From: Bacillus swezeyi | GTDB lineage: Bacteria > Bacillota > Bacilli > Bacillales > Bacillaceae | DNA length: 64,000 nt | NCBI RefSeq assembly: GCF_001969815.1 | Contig: NZ_MRBK01000019.1 | Span: 62,001-126,000, forward strand | Direction of reading: 5' to 3' | Part shown: in pieces, positions 35,061 to 43,742 of the stretch | Position numbering within the stretch: position 1 is the stretch's first letter | How the letters are laid out: each line of letters opens with the position of its first letter | Notes under the pieces: generated by a model | Told to the model about the DNA's origin: nothing | What the model saw: only the letters and a program-made list of their open reading frames with translations | Databases searched by the model: none | Made by a program: the position numbers and the translations under genes

Positions 35061-36584
35061 ATGCCGAAGCTGAAATACGGGGGAAAAAAGTGGCTGGTCT
35101 CGTCCGCCGTCTTTTTTCTTCTCATGGGATGCAGTTCGAACGAAACATCTAAACAAAATGGCAATGAGAAGGAAAAGGACGCCATCCGCATTATGGCGCC
35201 GCTCCTTTCGCCGGAAAGTCCGGGAGAAAACAGCCCATCGTTAAAAGCGCTCGAAAAATATACGAAAAAACAAATTAACGTGACATGGGTTCCTAACTCT
35301 TCCTATAACGATAAATTTAACATTGTCATGGCGTCAGGAGATTTGCCGCACGCCATCGTCGTGACGGATAAGTCGCCCGGATTTATCAAGTCAGTCAAAT
35401 CCGGAGCGTTCTGGGAGCTTACCCCATACTTAAAAGATTATCCAAACCTCGGCAAGGCTGATGAAAAAGTCATGAAGAACAGCTCAATCAACGGTAAGGT
35501 TTACGGCATATACAGGGCAAGAGATCTGATCAGAGCCTCCATCATCATCAGAACCGACTGGCTTAAACATGTCGGGCTCGACATGCCGAAAACGATCGAT
35601 GATTTTTATGAAGTGCTGAAAGCGTTTAAAGAAAAAGATCCTGACGGGAATGGCAAAGATGATACGTACGGGATGGTTGTGCCAAAATGGATGGGGCTCG
35701 GCAACGGAAGTCCGTGGGATATCATGCAGACTTGGTTCGGCGCGCCGAACCGCTATGGCGTAGATGAGAATGGAGAGCTCGTCCCCGACTTTACAACAGA
35801 CGAATATATGGAGGCATTGCGGTTCTTTAAAAAGCTTTATGATGAACGGCTGATCAATAAAGATTTTGCTGTGATGGATTCGGCAAAGTGGAATGATCCA
35901 GTCGTCAAAGGAAAAGCGGGCGTGATCGTCGATACGGGTTCAAGAGCCTCGCAAATCCAAAGCGCATTGGAGGAAGCTGATCCTGCAAATAAAGATGTGA
36001 TCGATGTCATCGGAACGGTTGAAGGGCCGAAGGGAACCTATACGTTCCCGACGTCCGGCTATGCGGGTATGATCGCGATCCCGAAACAGAGCGTCAAAAC
36101 GGAAAAAGAACTGAAGAAGGTTTTGAGCTTCCTTGACCAAATGAATGATGAAGAGGCGCAGATCATTGTCAACAACGGAGTGGAAGGGCGCAATTATAAG
36201 CTTGATGACGGAACATTCACATCCTATGAAAAAAATAATAAAAAACTCCTTTACGAGCATGAAGGGCTGGCTCAATTCAGCATGGGTATTCCGGAACGAA
36301 GGTACTATATTGAAGAACAAACGTCCAAGCTGTTCCAGCACCGTGAACAAATCATCAAAGAAGGGGAAAAAATCGCCGTCTTCAATCCTGCTGAATCGCT
36401 CGTTTCAGATGTATACACCCAAAAAGGCGCACAGCTCGACAATATCATTCTTGACGCGAAAACACAGTTTATTATTGGAGACATTGATGAAAAAGGTTTT
36501 CAGGATGCCGTCCAGCTTTGGTATAAAAGCGGCGGCGAAGAGCTGATTAAAGAGCTTAATCAACTGTATCAGCAGACTAAATAG
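35061..36584 (+). CDS. lplA: ABC transporter solute-binding lipoprotein LplA
   Basis: A 507-residue lipoprotein with lipobox LMGC near residue 22, of the large LplA/YtcQ class of family-1 sugar-binding proteins. The mature part starts AIRIMAPLLSPESPG and has the usual long two-lobe layout, including VPKWMGLGNGSPWDIMQTWF in the hinge region. With LplB and LplC it forms an importer for a complex oligosaccharide, here probably from rhamnogalacturonan because of the surrounding genes. AAAGGGGG precedes the ATG. Confidence 0.93.
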   Translation: MPKLKYGGKKWLVSSAVFFLLMGCSSNETSKQNGNEKEKDAIRIMAPLLSPESPGENSPSLKALEKYTKKQINVTWVPNSSYNDKFNIVMASGDLPHAIVVTDKSPGFIKSVKSGAFWELTPYLKDYPNLGKADEKVMKNSSINGKVYGIYRARDLIRASIIIRTDWLKHVGLDMPKTIDDFYEVLKAFKEKDPDGNGKDDTYGMVVPKWMGLGNGSPWDIMQTWFGAPNRYGVDENGELVPDFTTDEYMEALRFFKKLYDERLINKDFAVMDSAKWNDPVVKGKAGVIVDTGSRASQIQSALEEADPANKDVIDVIGTVEGPKGTYTFPTSGYAGMIAIPKQSVKTEKELKKVLSFLDQMNDEEAQIIVNNGVEGRNYKLDDGTFTSYEKNNKKLLYEHEGLAQFSMGIPERRYYIEEQTSKLFQHREQIIKEGEKIAVFNPAESLVSDVYTQKGAQLDNIILDAKTQFIIGDIDEKGFQDAVQLWYKSGGEELIKELNQLYQQTK

Positions 36585-36622
36585 GCCATCTCCGAGGATG
36601 AGATGAAAGGGGGATGCAGCAT

Positions 36623-37576
36623 ATGGAAATCGTCACAAAAACGGAGAAGGCCGCTGTAAAGACAGAAAGGAAAACAAATTGGCTGACAGCCGTAAGACGG
36701 GATAAATGGCTTTACCTTCTGCTTGTTCCAGGTGTTTTATATTTTCTCATTTTTAAATATTGGCCGATGTGGGGCGTATTGATCGCTTTCAAAGATTACT
36801 CTCCATATCTCGGCTTTTGGCAGAGCGATTGGGTCGGATTCGAGTATTTTAAGGACTTTTTTATGAATCCCGATTTCTTCCGCCTGCTGTACAATACGCT
36901 TATGCTGGCCGCACTCGATTTGATTTTTGCGTTTCCGGCGCCGCTGATTGTCGCGCTTCTCCTGAATGAATTGAGGCATGCCATTTACAAAAGATGTATT
37001 CAGACATTTATTTACGTACCGCACTTTGTATCATGGACGATCGTCGTCAGCATGACATTTGTCTTTTTTACAGTTGATACCGGCGTGATCAATAAAATGC
37101 TTCAGAATATAACGGGCGGAGAGATTTCCTTTCTCTCTGATCCCGAATGGTTCAGGCCGATGATCGTGCTGCAAAGCATATGGAAGGAGACGGGGTGGGG
37201 AACGATTTTGTTTTTGGCAGCGCTTGCTGCGGTTGATCAGGAGCAATATGAAGCAGCCGTGATGGATGGTGCCGGGCGCTTCAGAAGAATGTGGCACATT
37301 ACGCTGCCGGCCATCAGAAGCACGATTGTCGTACTCCTCATCTTAAGAATCGGAAGCTTTTTGAACATCGGTTTTGAGCAGATTTTTTTAATGACCAACT
37401 CTTTAAATCGAAGCGTGGCGGAGATTTTTGACACGTATGTGTATATTGTCGGAATTACCCAAGGGGCTTACAGCTACAGTACGGCAGTCGGTCTTTTTAA
37501 ATCAGTCGTCGGCATCATCCTGATTTTCGGCGCCAACTATATTGCGAAAAAATTTGACCAGGACGGTCTGTTTTAA
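36623..37576 (+). CDS. lplB: ABC transporter permease LplB
   Basis: A 317-residue inner-membrane permease with six hydrophobic segments and the ATPase-docking loop YEAAVMDGAGRFRRMWHITL near residues 210-230. ATG 36623 is preferred over ATG 36614 because AAAGGGGG would abut the latter; the length then equals B. subtilis LplB (318). It pairs with LplC, 18 bases downstream. As with YesPQ no ATPase gene is present. Confidence 0.93.
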   Translation: MEIVTKTEKAAVKTERKTNWLTAVRRDKWLYLLLVPGVLYFLIFKYWPMWGVLIAFKDYSPYLGFWQSDWVGFEYFKDFFMNPDFFRLLYNTLMLAALDLIFAFPAPLIVALLLNELRHAIYKRCIQTFIYVPHFVSWTIVVSMTFVFFTVDTGVINKMLQNITGGEISFLSDPEWFRPMIVLQSIWKETGWGTILFLAALAAVDQEQYEAAVMDGAGRFRRMWHITLPAIRSTIVVLLILRIGSFLNIGFEQIFLMTNSLNRSVAEIFDTYVYIVGITQGAYSYSTAVGLFKSVVGIILIFGANYIAKKFDQDGLF

Positions 37577-37594
37577 TAAATGGAGGTGGGTGGA

Positions 37595-38482
37595 ATGACC
37601 GGTTCAGAATCGATCCATAACACGAAAGCCGGGCGGGTGTTCGACTTGTTTAATATGTTGTTTCTCGGCTGCTTGGGGCTTGTGACGGTTTTGCCTTTTC
37701 TTTATATTATCGCCGGATCTTTTGCAACAGAAGCCGAGCTTTCGGAACGAAGCTTTTTTATCTTTCCTGAAACATTCTCACTGGATGCGTACCGCTATAT
37801 TTTTTCAACACCGACATTTATCAAAAGCATGGGGGTATCCGTGTTAATTACCGTCGTAGGAACGGTAGTCCAGCTCTTTTTTACGTTTACGATGGCATAT
37901 CCACTTGCCAAACGGCATATCAAGGGGAGGAACGTACTGCTGAATCTCGTCATTTTTGCGATGCTGTTCAGCGGCGGGATGATTCCGACGTACATCGTCG
38001 TCAAATCGCTCGGACTTCTTGATTCCTATTGGGCTTTGATTTTACCGATGGCCATCAATCCGTTCAATCTCATCATTATTAAAAATTTTTTTCAGCAGCT
38101 GCCGAAAGAGCTCGAAGAATCCGCCAAAATTGACGGCTGTTCGGAGATCGGCGTATTTCTCAGAATCGCGCTTCCGCTTTCAAAGCCGATCATTGCAACC
38201 TTCGCACTGTTTTATGCAGTCGGCATCTGGAACGACTTTTTTCATGCCTTGCTTTATATAAATGACAGCGCCAAATGGCCGCTGCAGATGGTGCTGCGCC
38301 AGGTCACAATTCTTTCCGATCTGACCGGGACGACGAATGACATGATGGAAAGCACGGTGCCGCCGGAACAGTCGATCAAATTGGCCGTCATCGTCATTGC
38401 AACACTTCCGATTTTAGCGGTTTACCCATTTCTGCAGAAGCATTTTGCCAAAGGGATATTGATCGGATCTGTAAAAGGATAA
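37595..38482 (+). CDS. lplC: ABC transporter permease LplC
   Basis: A 295-residue permease, the same length as B. subtilis LplC, with six membrane segments and the docking loop ELEESAKIDGCSEIGVFLRI near residues 180-200. ATG 37595 has GGAGGTGGG 4-6 bases upstream; ATG 37580 would place the site inside the gene. It is the last gene of the rhamnogalacturonan island here. In B. subtilis lplD (a GH4 alpha-galacturonidase) follows lplC, but the next gene in this window is the oppositely oriented steT. Confidence 0.93.
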   Translation: MTGSESIHNTKAGRVFDLFNMLFLGCLGLVTVLPFLYIIAGSFATEAELSERSFFIFPETFSLDAYRYIFSTPTFIKSMGVSVLITVVGTVVQLFFTFTMAYPLAKRHIKGRNVLLNLVIFAMLFSGGMIPTYIVVKSLGLLDSYWALILPMAINPFNLIIIKNFFQQLPKELEESAKIDGCSEIGVFLRIALPLSKPIIATFALFYAVGIWNDFFHALLYINDSAKWPLQMVLRQVTILSDLTGTTNDMMESTVPPEQSIKLAVIVIATLPILAVYPFLQKHFAKGILIGSVKG

Positions 38483-38485
38483 AAA

Positions 38486-38510
38486 GGCTGCCGGAAGGTC
38501 TCCGGCAGCC
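38486..38510 (-). terminator. Terminator of steT, also facing lplC
   Basis: GGCTGCCGGA pairs with TCCGGCAGCC. The T-run lies on the minus-strand side, so it mainly ends steT transcripts; lplC messages run into the same hairpin without a U-run. Confidence 0.75.
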
Positions 38511-38520
38511 CAGGGCGGCT

Positions 38521-39846
38521 TTAGCTGACTGAGCCGCTATTTCTTTTTTTCATCCAAACATAAACCGGGAGTCCTACAAGGCCGATCAAAATTGACCACA
38601 GACAGCTGTAAAAGTCTGTTATCAGCGTGCTTAAAAGGACAAACAAGGATCCCGCAATAGCCGCAATCGGCAGGTAAGGGTAAAGCGGCACACTGTATGA
38701 TCTCTCCATCCCGCTGTTTCGCCTCCGCAAAATAAACACCGCGAAAAATGCCATGACATAAAAGATGTAGATCATAAAAATCGAAACCTCTGACAGTTTT
38801 TCAGGATTGCTGATCAGCATTAAAACAACGGCAATCATGATCTGGACGATCACGGCAATCCAAGGCGTATGGAATGTCGGATGGACATGTGAGATCCAGC
38901 GTGAAAACGGGAGCTGATTTTTTTCGGCCATCGCAAAGATGACGCGGGGAAAAGACAGCACCTTTCCGTTTAAACATCCAAAAATACTGACGATAATTCC
39001 GATGGAGATCAGTTTTCCGCCAAGCGGTCCAAACAGCATCGAAGCCGCGGTGCTTGTCGCATTCTCACCGAGCTTAACGATTTGGTCTGCCGGTAAAATG
39101 TGAAGCAGCGCCAGATTGATAAACAGGTAGCAGGCCGTTACAATCAATATGCCCCCGCTCATCGCTTTCGGCAGGAGTTTTTCAGGGTTTTTCATCTCCC
39201 CTCCTAGCGCTGCGAGGAGAATCCAGCCGTCATAGGCAAACAATGTCGCCAAAACAGCCGCGCCGAAATTCTGCCCGCCGATACTGCTGCTGACGGCGCT
39301 GAAAATATGTTCATCGCCTTGCCATAACCCAAAGACGATAATAAATACAATGGGAATCAGCTTTCCGACCGTTGTGATCGTCTGAACCGCTCCGCCGTAC
39401 TTTGTTCCGATAATGTTGACGATGCACAAAAAAGCGACGGAAACGATGCCGATAAGCGCGGCCCATGATTTGTCCCAGGAAAACAGGTTGGCCATGAGCG
39501 AACCGAAATATAATCCGAGTGCGCCGATGATCGCCGGTCCGTAAATGATGATCTGAACCCAGCCGCACAAAAAGCCCCAAAATTCCCCGTATATTTCTTC
39601 AAGATACGTGTACAGTCCGCCTGTTTTTGGAATTTGTGTCCCGAGCTCGGCGATGGTCAATCCGCCCGCAAGCGTCAAAAATCCTCCGAGAATCCAGGCG
39701 AAAAGCGCAATCTGGGCGTTTCCAGAATAAGAAAGAACACTGCCGGGCTTCATAAACACACCTGAGCCGATGATCGTTCCTATGACAAGAGAAAGCGCAA
39801 ATAATAAGCCAATCTCTTTTTTTAGTCCGTTTGTTTCTGCATTCAT
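38521..39846 (-). CDS. steT: Serine/threonine exchanger SteT (APC family permease)
   Basis: A 441-residue membrane protein with about 12 hydrophobic segments, belonging to the L-amino-acid transporter branch of the APC superfamily; B. subtilis SteT (YkbA) exchanges serine and threonine. The first helix carries the typical VIGTIIGSGVFMKPGSVL unwinding motif. ATG 39846 (MNAETNGLKKEIG) has GGGAGG 7 bases upstream and gives the B. subtilis length (438); a frame extension to 39861 would include the ribosome binding site. Confidence 0.93.
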   Translation of the reverse strand: MNAETNGLKKEIGLLFALSLVIGTIIGSGVFMKPGSVLSYSGNAQIALFAWILGGFLTLAGGLTIAELGTQIPKTGGLYTYLEEIYGEFWGFLCGWVQIIIYGPAIIGALGLYFGSLMANLFSWDKSWAALIGIVSVAFLCIVNIIGTKYGGAVQTITTVGKLIPIVFIIVFGLWQGDEHIFSAVSSSIGGQNFGAAVLATLFAYDGWILLAALGGEMKNPEKLLPKAMSGGILIVTACYLFINLALLHILPADQIVKLGENATSTAASMLFGPLGGKLISIGIIVSIFGCLNGKVLSFPRVIFAMAEKNQLPFSRWISHVHPTFHTPWIAVIVQIMIAVVLMLISNPEKLSEVSIFMIYIFYVMAFFAVFILRRRNSGMERSYSVPLYPYLPIAAIAGSLFVLLSTLITDFYSCLWSILIGLVGLPVYVWMKKRNSGSVS

Positions 39847-40098
39847 TTGTCCGCCTCCCATTGCTTCATAATCTTTTTATAAAAAACTATTTCTATATTG
39901 TAATACCTTTTTTTCAAAACGAAAATAAAATAAATTTTCTGATTTTCGTATTTCCTGTCATTGTCAGTGTGTTTTATTGCTGAAAGTTCGAGAATGGATG
40001 TTTATATACGAACTTTAATGGTTATTTCGATTCGTATTGTTAGGTTTTTGGTGGTGCTGCTTTTTTAGCGCAAGAAGGCGGATGAAAAGACGGTTTGT

Positions 40099-40127
40099 TT
40101 GACTTTTCAATTGAAATCACCTATTTT
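40099..40127 (+). promoter_or_regulatory. Sigma-A promoter of mhqA
   Basis: TTGACT and TATTTT are separated by 17 bp. The MhqR operator starts 12 bp downstream, where it would cover the transcription start. Confidence 0.6.
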
Positions 40128-40138
40128 GATAAAGAGAA

Positions 40139-40158
40139 ATATCTCGAATTCGAGATAT
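40139..40158. promoter_or_regulatory. MhqR operator
   Basis: A perfect 20-bp palindrome built around ATCTCGAATTCGAGAT. This matches the conserved operator bound by the MarR-type repressor MhqR before mhqA, mhqED, mhqNOP and azoR2 in B. subtilis. It lies between the -10 element and the mhqA gene, so binding would block initiation until quinones inactivate the repressor. Confidence 0.9.
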
Positions 40159-40224
40159 ATAGTGATCATCCACATAAAGGACTTCGGGAAATCACACACT
40201 GTTATCAATAGGAGATGATTTGAT

Positions 40225-41178
40225 ATGAAAGTGAATGGCATTCACCACGTATCCGCTTTAACAGCCAATGCTCAAAAAAATGTCGATTTTTATGTGAAAG
40301 GCCTCGGCATGAAACTGATCAAGAAATCGGTCAATCAGGATGATCCGACGATGTACCATTTGTTTTACGGCGATGAGGTAGCGACACCTGGTTCAGATCT
40401 GACGTTTTTCGAGATTCCGATGCTTGCCCGCCGTGTGGAAGGAACAAACTGCATTTCATCTGTATCACTCCGGGTGCCTGGCGAGGATGCGCTCGGTTTT
40501 TGGCAAAAGCGGCTTGATGAACTCGGTGTTGTTCAAAGCAGGATTACGCAGCGCGCGGGACGGAGCATTCTCCGCTTTTTAGATCATGAAGGGCAAAATA
40601 TCATTCTTGCCGCAGATGAAAAAGGAAAAGACGATGGGGTGCCTGTGAAAAACAGCGCCATCCCAGAGGAATATGCCATCAGAGGCCTTGGTCCTGTCGA
40701 ACTGTCTGTACCTGATGCACAGCCGACGGCGGATGTGCTGACGGATATTCTTGGCTTTAAACGAATCGCGGAAGAGAAGCTTGAAGGAACCGATCAAGAG
40801 CTGATCATTTTTGAATCGGGAGTAGGCGGAGCTGCGACAGAGGTCCATGTTGCGGAAACGAAGGGTCTCAGAAGAGAGCGGCCCGGAAAAGGAAGCGTCC
40901 ACCATGTCGCATTCCGCGTCAAAGATGAAGAAGAACTGCAAAAATGGTATGAAAAAATCAGTTCACACGGTTTCACAAATTCCGGCATTGTTGAACGCTA
41001 TTATTTTAAAGCGCTCTATTTCAGAGAACCGAACGGCATCCTCTTTGAGCTTTCAACCGACGGACCGGGATTTGCCGTTGATGAAGGAATTGATGAGCTG
41101 GGCCAAAGCCTTGCACTGCCTCCATACCTTGAAAACAGACGAAAAGAAATTGAAGCCCGTCTTAAACCGATTCAATAA
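40225..41178 (+). CDS. mhqA: Ring-cleaving dioxygenase MhqA (hydroquinone/quinone resistance)
   Basis: A 317-residue cytoplasmic enzyme made of two vicinal-oxygen-chelate (glyoxalase-like) modules. The metal ligands are suggested by the His in GIHHVSALT (about 7), the His in SVHHVAFRV (about 225) and the Glu in GILFELSTD (about 275). MhqA (YkcA) degrades methylhydroquinone- and catechol-type compounds and is repressed by MhqR, whose operator is intact upstream. AGGAGATG stands before the ATG. Confidence 0.93.
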   Translation: MKVNGIHHVSALTANAQKNVDFYVKGLGMKLIKKSVNQDDPTMYHLFYGDEVATPGSDLTFFEIPMLARRVEGTNCISSVSLRVPGEDALGFWQKRLDELGVVQSRITQRAGRSILRFLDHEGQNIILAADEKGKDDGVPVKNSAIPEEYAIRGLGPVELSVPDAQPTADVLTDILGFKRIAEEKLEGTDQELIIFESGVGGAATEVHVAETKGLRRERPGKGSVHHVAFRVKDEEELQKWYEKISSHGFTNSGIVERYYFKALYFREPNGILFELSTDGPGFAVDEGIDELGQSLALPPYLENRRKEIEARLKPIQ

Positions 41179-41191
41179 AAACAAAGCTGAT

Positions 41192-41221
41192 CAAGGCCTT
41201 TGGCGGGCCTTGGTTTTTTTT
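41192..41221 (+). terminator. Terminator after mhqA
   Basis: CAAGGCC pairs with GGCCTTG and is followed by a run of eight T, 14 bp beyond the mhqA stop. Confidence 0.85.
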
Positions 41222-41224
41222 GAA

Positions 41225-41258
41225 ATGTAAAAGAGGCCATCGGCAAAGCCGACAGCCT
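41225..41258 (-). terminator. Terminator after htrA
   Basis: On the minus strand AGGCTGTCGGC pairs with GCCGATGGCCT (a mismatch near the base) and is followed by CTTTT. It ends the convergent htrA transcript. Confidence 0.7.
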
Positions 41259-41272
41259 TAAGGGGGATTCCA

Positions 41273-42574
41273 TTAAGAAGCTGTTTCCTCTTTTTGGTCA
41301 AGCGTCACTTGTTTTGTCATTGTTTTGCCGTTTCTGATGATGGTCACCTTTACTGTGTCTCCGATTTTCGTATTTTTGTAAAGGAAGTTGCGCAGTGTAC
41401 TTCCTGTATCGGTATCTTTTCCATTCAGGCTAACGATGACATCATCCTGTTTAAGGCCCGCTTTTTCAGCCGGAGATCCTGAAGCGACTTGGCGAATGTA
41501 GACGCCTTTGTTCAATTGGCTGCTGCTTAATCCAAGCGTTCCAGTTTGATAGTTTTCAGGAACCTGTTCAAGATCCATCATGCCGATACCGATAAATGGG
41601 CGTTCGATTTTTCCTTTTGACAACAGTTCTTCGGCGATCGGTTTGACATCATCGCTTGGGATCGCAAAACCTATGCCCTCTACGCCGGATTCGCTGATCT
41701 TCATGCTGTTGATGCCGATCACCTCGCCTTTCGTATTTAAAAGAGCGCCCCCGCTGTTGCCGGGATTGATCGCCGCGTCCGTTTGAATGACGTTCATTTC
41801 GGTTTCGCCGGCAGACGTATTGACGGAAACGGTCCGGTCAACACCGCTGATGATTCCTTGTGTGACGGTGCGGGAAAGGTCTTTGCCGAGCGGGTTGCCG
41901 ATCGCAACCACTGATTCGCCTGTCTTTAGGCTTGACGAGTCTCCGAAAGAGGCGACTTTTTCAACGTGATCCGCGGAAATTTCGACAACGGCAAGGTCTG
42001 TCAAGGAGTCGCTGCCTACCAATTTGCCTTCCACTTCTTTTCCGTTTGAAAGGGAAACCGTCAGCTTATTGGCGCCTTCGACGACATGGTTGTTTGTTAT
42101 GATATATGCTTTTCCATTCGCTTTTTTATAAATGACGCCCGAACCCGTTCCTGTTTCTTCCTCTTCTGAGCCGTTATTGCTGCTGCTTTCAAAGCCGAAC
42201 ATATCGTTTTCTGTATGTTTTTGGTAATTCGAGATGCCGACGATGGCCGGCGATAGATTCTCAACCATTGCTGAAACATCTGAAGAGCTTGTGCTTGATA
42301 AGTTTTCAGTTTTTGCCGCGTTCTCAGTCGAAGAAGAATTGGCCGCTTGATTTGTTTCGGTCTGAACGGACGAATTAACCGCTTCATCATTGCTGTGCTG
42401 ATAAGCCGTTACACCGAGGACGAGGCTTCCTCCAATGATGCCGCTGATGATCGGCGTCATCCATGAAAGCTTTCGTTTTTGTTGTTCCGCCTGTTTTAAC
42501 GCTTGATTCGGCTTTTTATCAGAGACGATGATTTCGTTTTTGGTTTCATGTTGATGTTCCCTGTTATATTCCAT
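41273..42574 (-). CDS. htrA: Membrane-anchored serine protease HtrA
   Basis: A 433-residue quality-control protease of the DegP/HtrA type, anchored by one membrane segment (about 47-66) after a hydrophilic cytoplasmic N-terminus. It degrades misfolded secreted proteins. The chymotrypsin-like domain shows the catalytic His in ITNNHVVEG, the Asp in DSLTDLAVV and the Ser in NPGNSGGAL. A PDZ domain follows from about residue 325 (GVYIRQVASGSPAEKAG). ATG 42574 is taken; a GTG 9 bases earlier is equally possible. The linker after the membrane segment is rich in Ser, Asn and Thr, as usual. In B. subtilis the gene answers to CssRS. Confidence 0.95.
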   Translation of the reverse strand: MEYNREHQHETKNEIIVSDKKPNQALKQAEQQKRKLSWMTPIISGIIGGSLVLGVTAYQHSNDEAVNSSVQTETNQAANSSSTENAAKTENLSSTSSSDVSAMVENLSPAIVGISNYQKHTENDMFGFESSSNNGSEEEETGTGSGVIYKKANGKAYIITNNHVVEGANKLTVSLSNGKEVEGKLVGSDSLTDLAVVEISADHVEKVASFGDSSSLKTGESVVAIGNPLGKDLSRTVTQGIISGVDRTVSVNTSAGETEMNVIQTDAAINPGNSGGALLNTKGEVIGINSMKISESGVEGIGFAIPSDDVKPIAEELLSKGKIERPFIGIGMMDLEQVPENYQTGTLGLSSSQLNKGVYIRQVASGSPAEKAGLKQDDVIVSLNGKDTDTGSTLRNFLYKNTKIGDTVKVTIIRNGKTMTKQVTLDQKEETAS

Positions 42575-42631
42575 ATGCTCCACGCTCCTATTGTTATCAT
42601 ATCCTTTGATGTACCCATCATAAACAAAGAC

Positions 42632-42660
42632 TGTGGGATAAACATGAAAACATTGTGGGA
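42632..42660 (-). promoter_or_regulatory. Direct repeat upstream of htrA, candidate CssR site
   Basis: On the minus strand TCCCACA occurs twice, 22 bp apart start to start (two helical turns), about 58-86 bp before the htrA start. The spacing fits an OmpR-type response regulator; the binding protein is inferred from the known CssRS control of htrA. Confidence 0.4.
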
Positions 42661-42743
42661 AATTGTCAAAGAAAAAGGATAGAATAAATAGGGTGCTACC
42701 CTATGCATTTTTACAATACGACATGACAGAGGTGTTAAAAACA

Positions 42744-43556
42744 TTGAAAAAGATCGGTTTCATCGGATACGGGAGCATGTCGCGCATGATTGCGGACAAG
42801 CTCCTTGAACAAGAAAAAATCGCTGACGAAATGGTGCTGGTCAGCACCAGGACAAACGGAGAAAAAACGGAAACTTTAAGAAAACGTTATCCAAACGTTT
42901 CCTTTCAATCGCCTGAGGAACTCGCAAAACAATGCGGGCTCATCTTCATCTGTGTTCCGCCTATGGCGGTAAAAGAAACGCTTACGAAAATTAATCCCTT
43001 TCTTCAGGAAAATGCGCACGTTGTTTCGATCGCCGCGGGAATGACGCTTGACCGGCTTCACGCATGGACAAACCGGCAAATAACGAGATACATCCCGACA
43101 TTGACATCTGAAACGGGCATCGGCATTTCACTTGTCGTACATAGCGAACGGGTTGCGGAAGACAGCAAGAAGCGGCTTGAAGGATACCTCTCCGCTTTCA
43201 GCAAAGTGAAAAACATCTGTGAGAGTGATATTGATGCCGCGAGCAATTTAACAAGTTCGTCCCCGGGTTTTATCGCCGCGATATTTGAAGAATTCGCTCA
43301 ATCCGCAGTCAGAAACAGCAGCCTGACGAAAGAAGAAGCGTTTGAATTCTTGATTCATTCTTTGCTTGGCACGGGAAAACTTTTATTGGAAAAGCAAATG
43401 ACTTTTGAAGAAACGCTGCAAAGGGTGGCGACAAAAGGAGGCATCACTGCCGAAGGGGCGGAGGTCATTCAAAATGCCATGCCCGGGGTTTTTGATGAGC
43501 TGTTTGCACGTACGGGGAAGAAGTACGCAGAAATAAAAGAAGCTGTCCGGCCTTAG
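42744..43556 (+). CDS. proG: Pyrroline-5-carboxylate reductase ProG
   Basis: A 270-residue reductase that makes proline from pyrroline-5-carboxylate using NAD(P)H. The N-terminal Rossmann loop reads IGFIGYGSM at residues 4-12, and the C-terminal helical domain carries the family region around LLGTGKLLLEK. TTG 42744 is chosen because AGAGGTG stands 9 bases before it and the product then begins exactly at the Rossmann strand; longer frames lack a ribosome binding site. It is divergent from htrA, as in B. subtilis. Confidence 0.88.
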   Translation: MKKIGFIGYGSMSRMIADKLLEQEKIADEMVLVSTRTNGEKTETLRKRYPNVSFQSPEELAKQCGLIFICVPPMAVKETLTKINPFLQENAHVVSIAAGMTLDRLHAWTNRQITRYIPTLTSETGIGISLVVHSERVAEDSKKRLEGYLSAFSKVKNICESDIDAASNLTSSSPGFIAAIFEEFAQSAVRNSSLTKEEAFEFLIHSLLGTGKLLLEKQMTFEETLQRVATKGGITAEGAEVIQNAMPGVFDELFARTGKKYAEIKEAVRP

Positions 43557-43561
43557 ACATG

Positions 43562-43588
43562 AGGCTGCCTGGCCGGGCAGCCTTTTTT
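43562..43588 (+). terminator. Terminator after proG
   Basis: AGGCTGCC pairs with GGCAGCCT around a short loop and is followed by a T-run, 6 bp past the proG stop. Confidence 0.9.
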
Positions 43589-43653
43589 GTGCGCTCGACA
43601 AATTTCTTTACATTTCCATCCTTATCTTTATTTTCTAAATTTCCCAAGAGTTA

Positions 43654-43682
43654 TTGCAATCCTATTAAAATTCTAATATAAT
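43654..43682 (+). promoter_or_regulatory. Sigma-A promoter of the dpp-ykf operon
   Basis: TTGCAA and TATAAT are separated by 17 bp, ending 60 bp before dppA. Confidence 0.75.
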
Positions 43683-43689
43683 TTGTTAG

Positions 43690-43704
43690 AATATTCTTAA
43701 AATA
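43690..43704 (+). promoter_or_regulatory. Candidate CodY box at the dpp promoter
   Basis: AATATTCTTAAAATA matches the CodY consensus AATTTTCWGAAAATT at 12 of 15 positions and lies just after the -10 element, over the expected start point. CodY repression of dpp is well known in B. subtilis. Confidence 0.65.
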
Positions 43705-43742
43705 ATAAAAAATTTGAGATGTTTTTTCATAAGGGGGGTTCT

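Larger units (their letters stand above)
39847..40224. other. Divergent intergenic region steT / mhqA
   Basis: This 378-bp region holds both promoters. Besides the mhqA promoter and operator (listed separately) it has an inverted repeat AAAGTTCG (39983-39990) / CGAACTTT (40009-40016) and a CodY-like stretch AATTTTCTGATTTTC at 39933-39947 (11 of 15 matches). No small gene was found. Confidence 0.5.
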
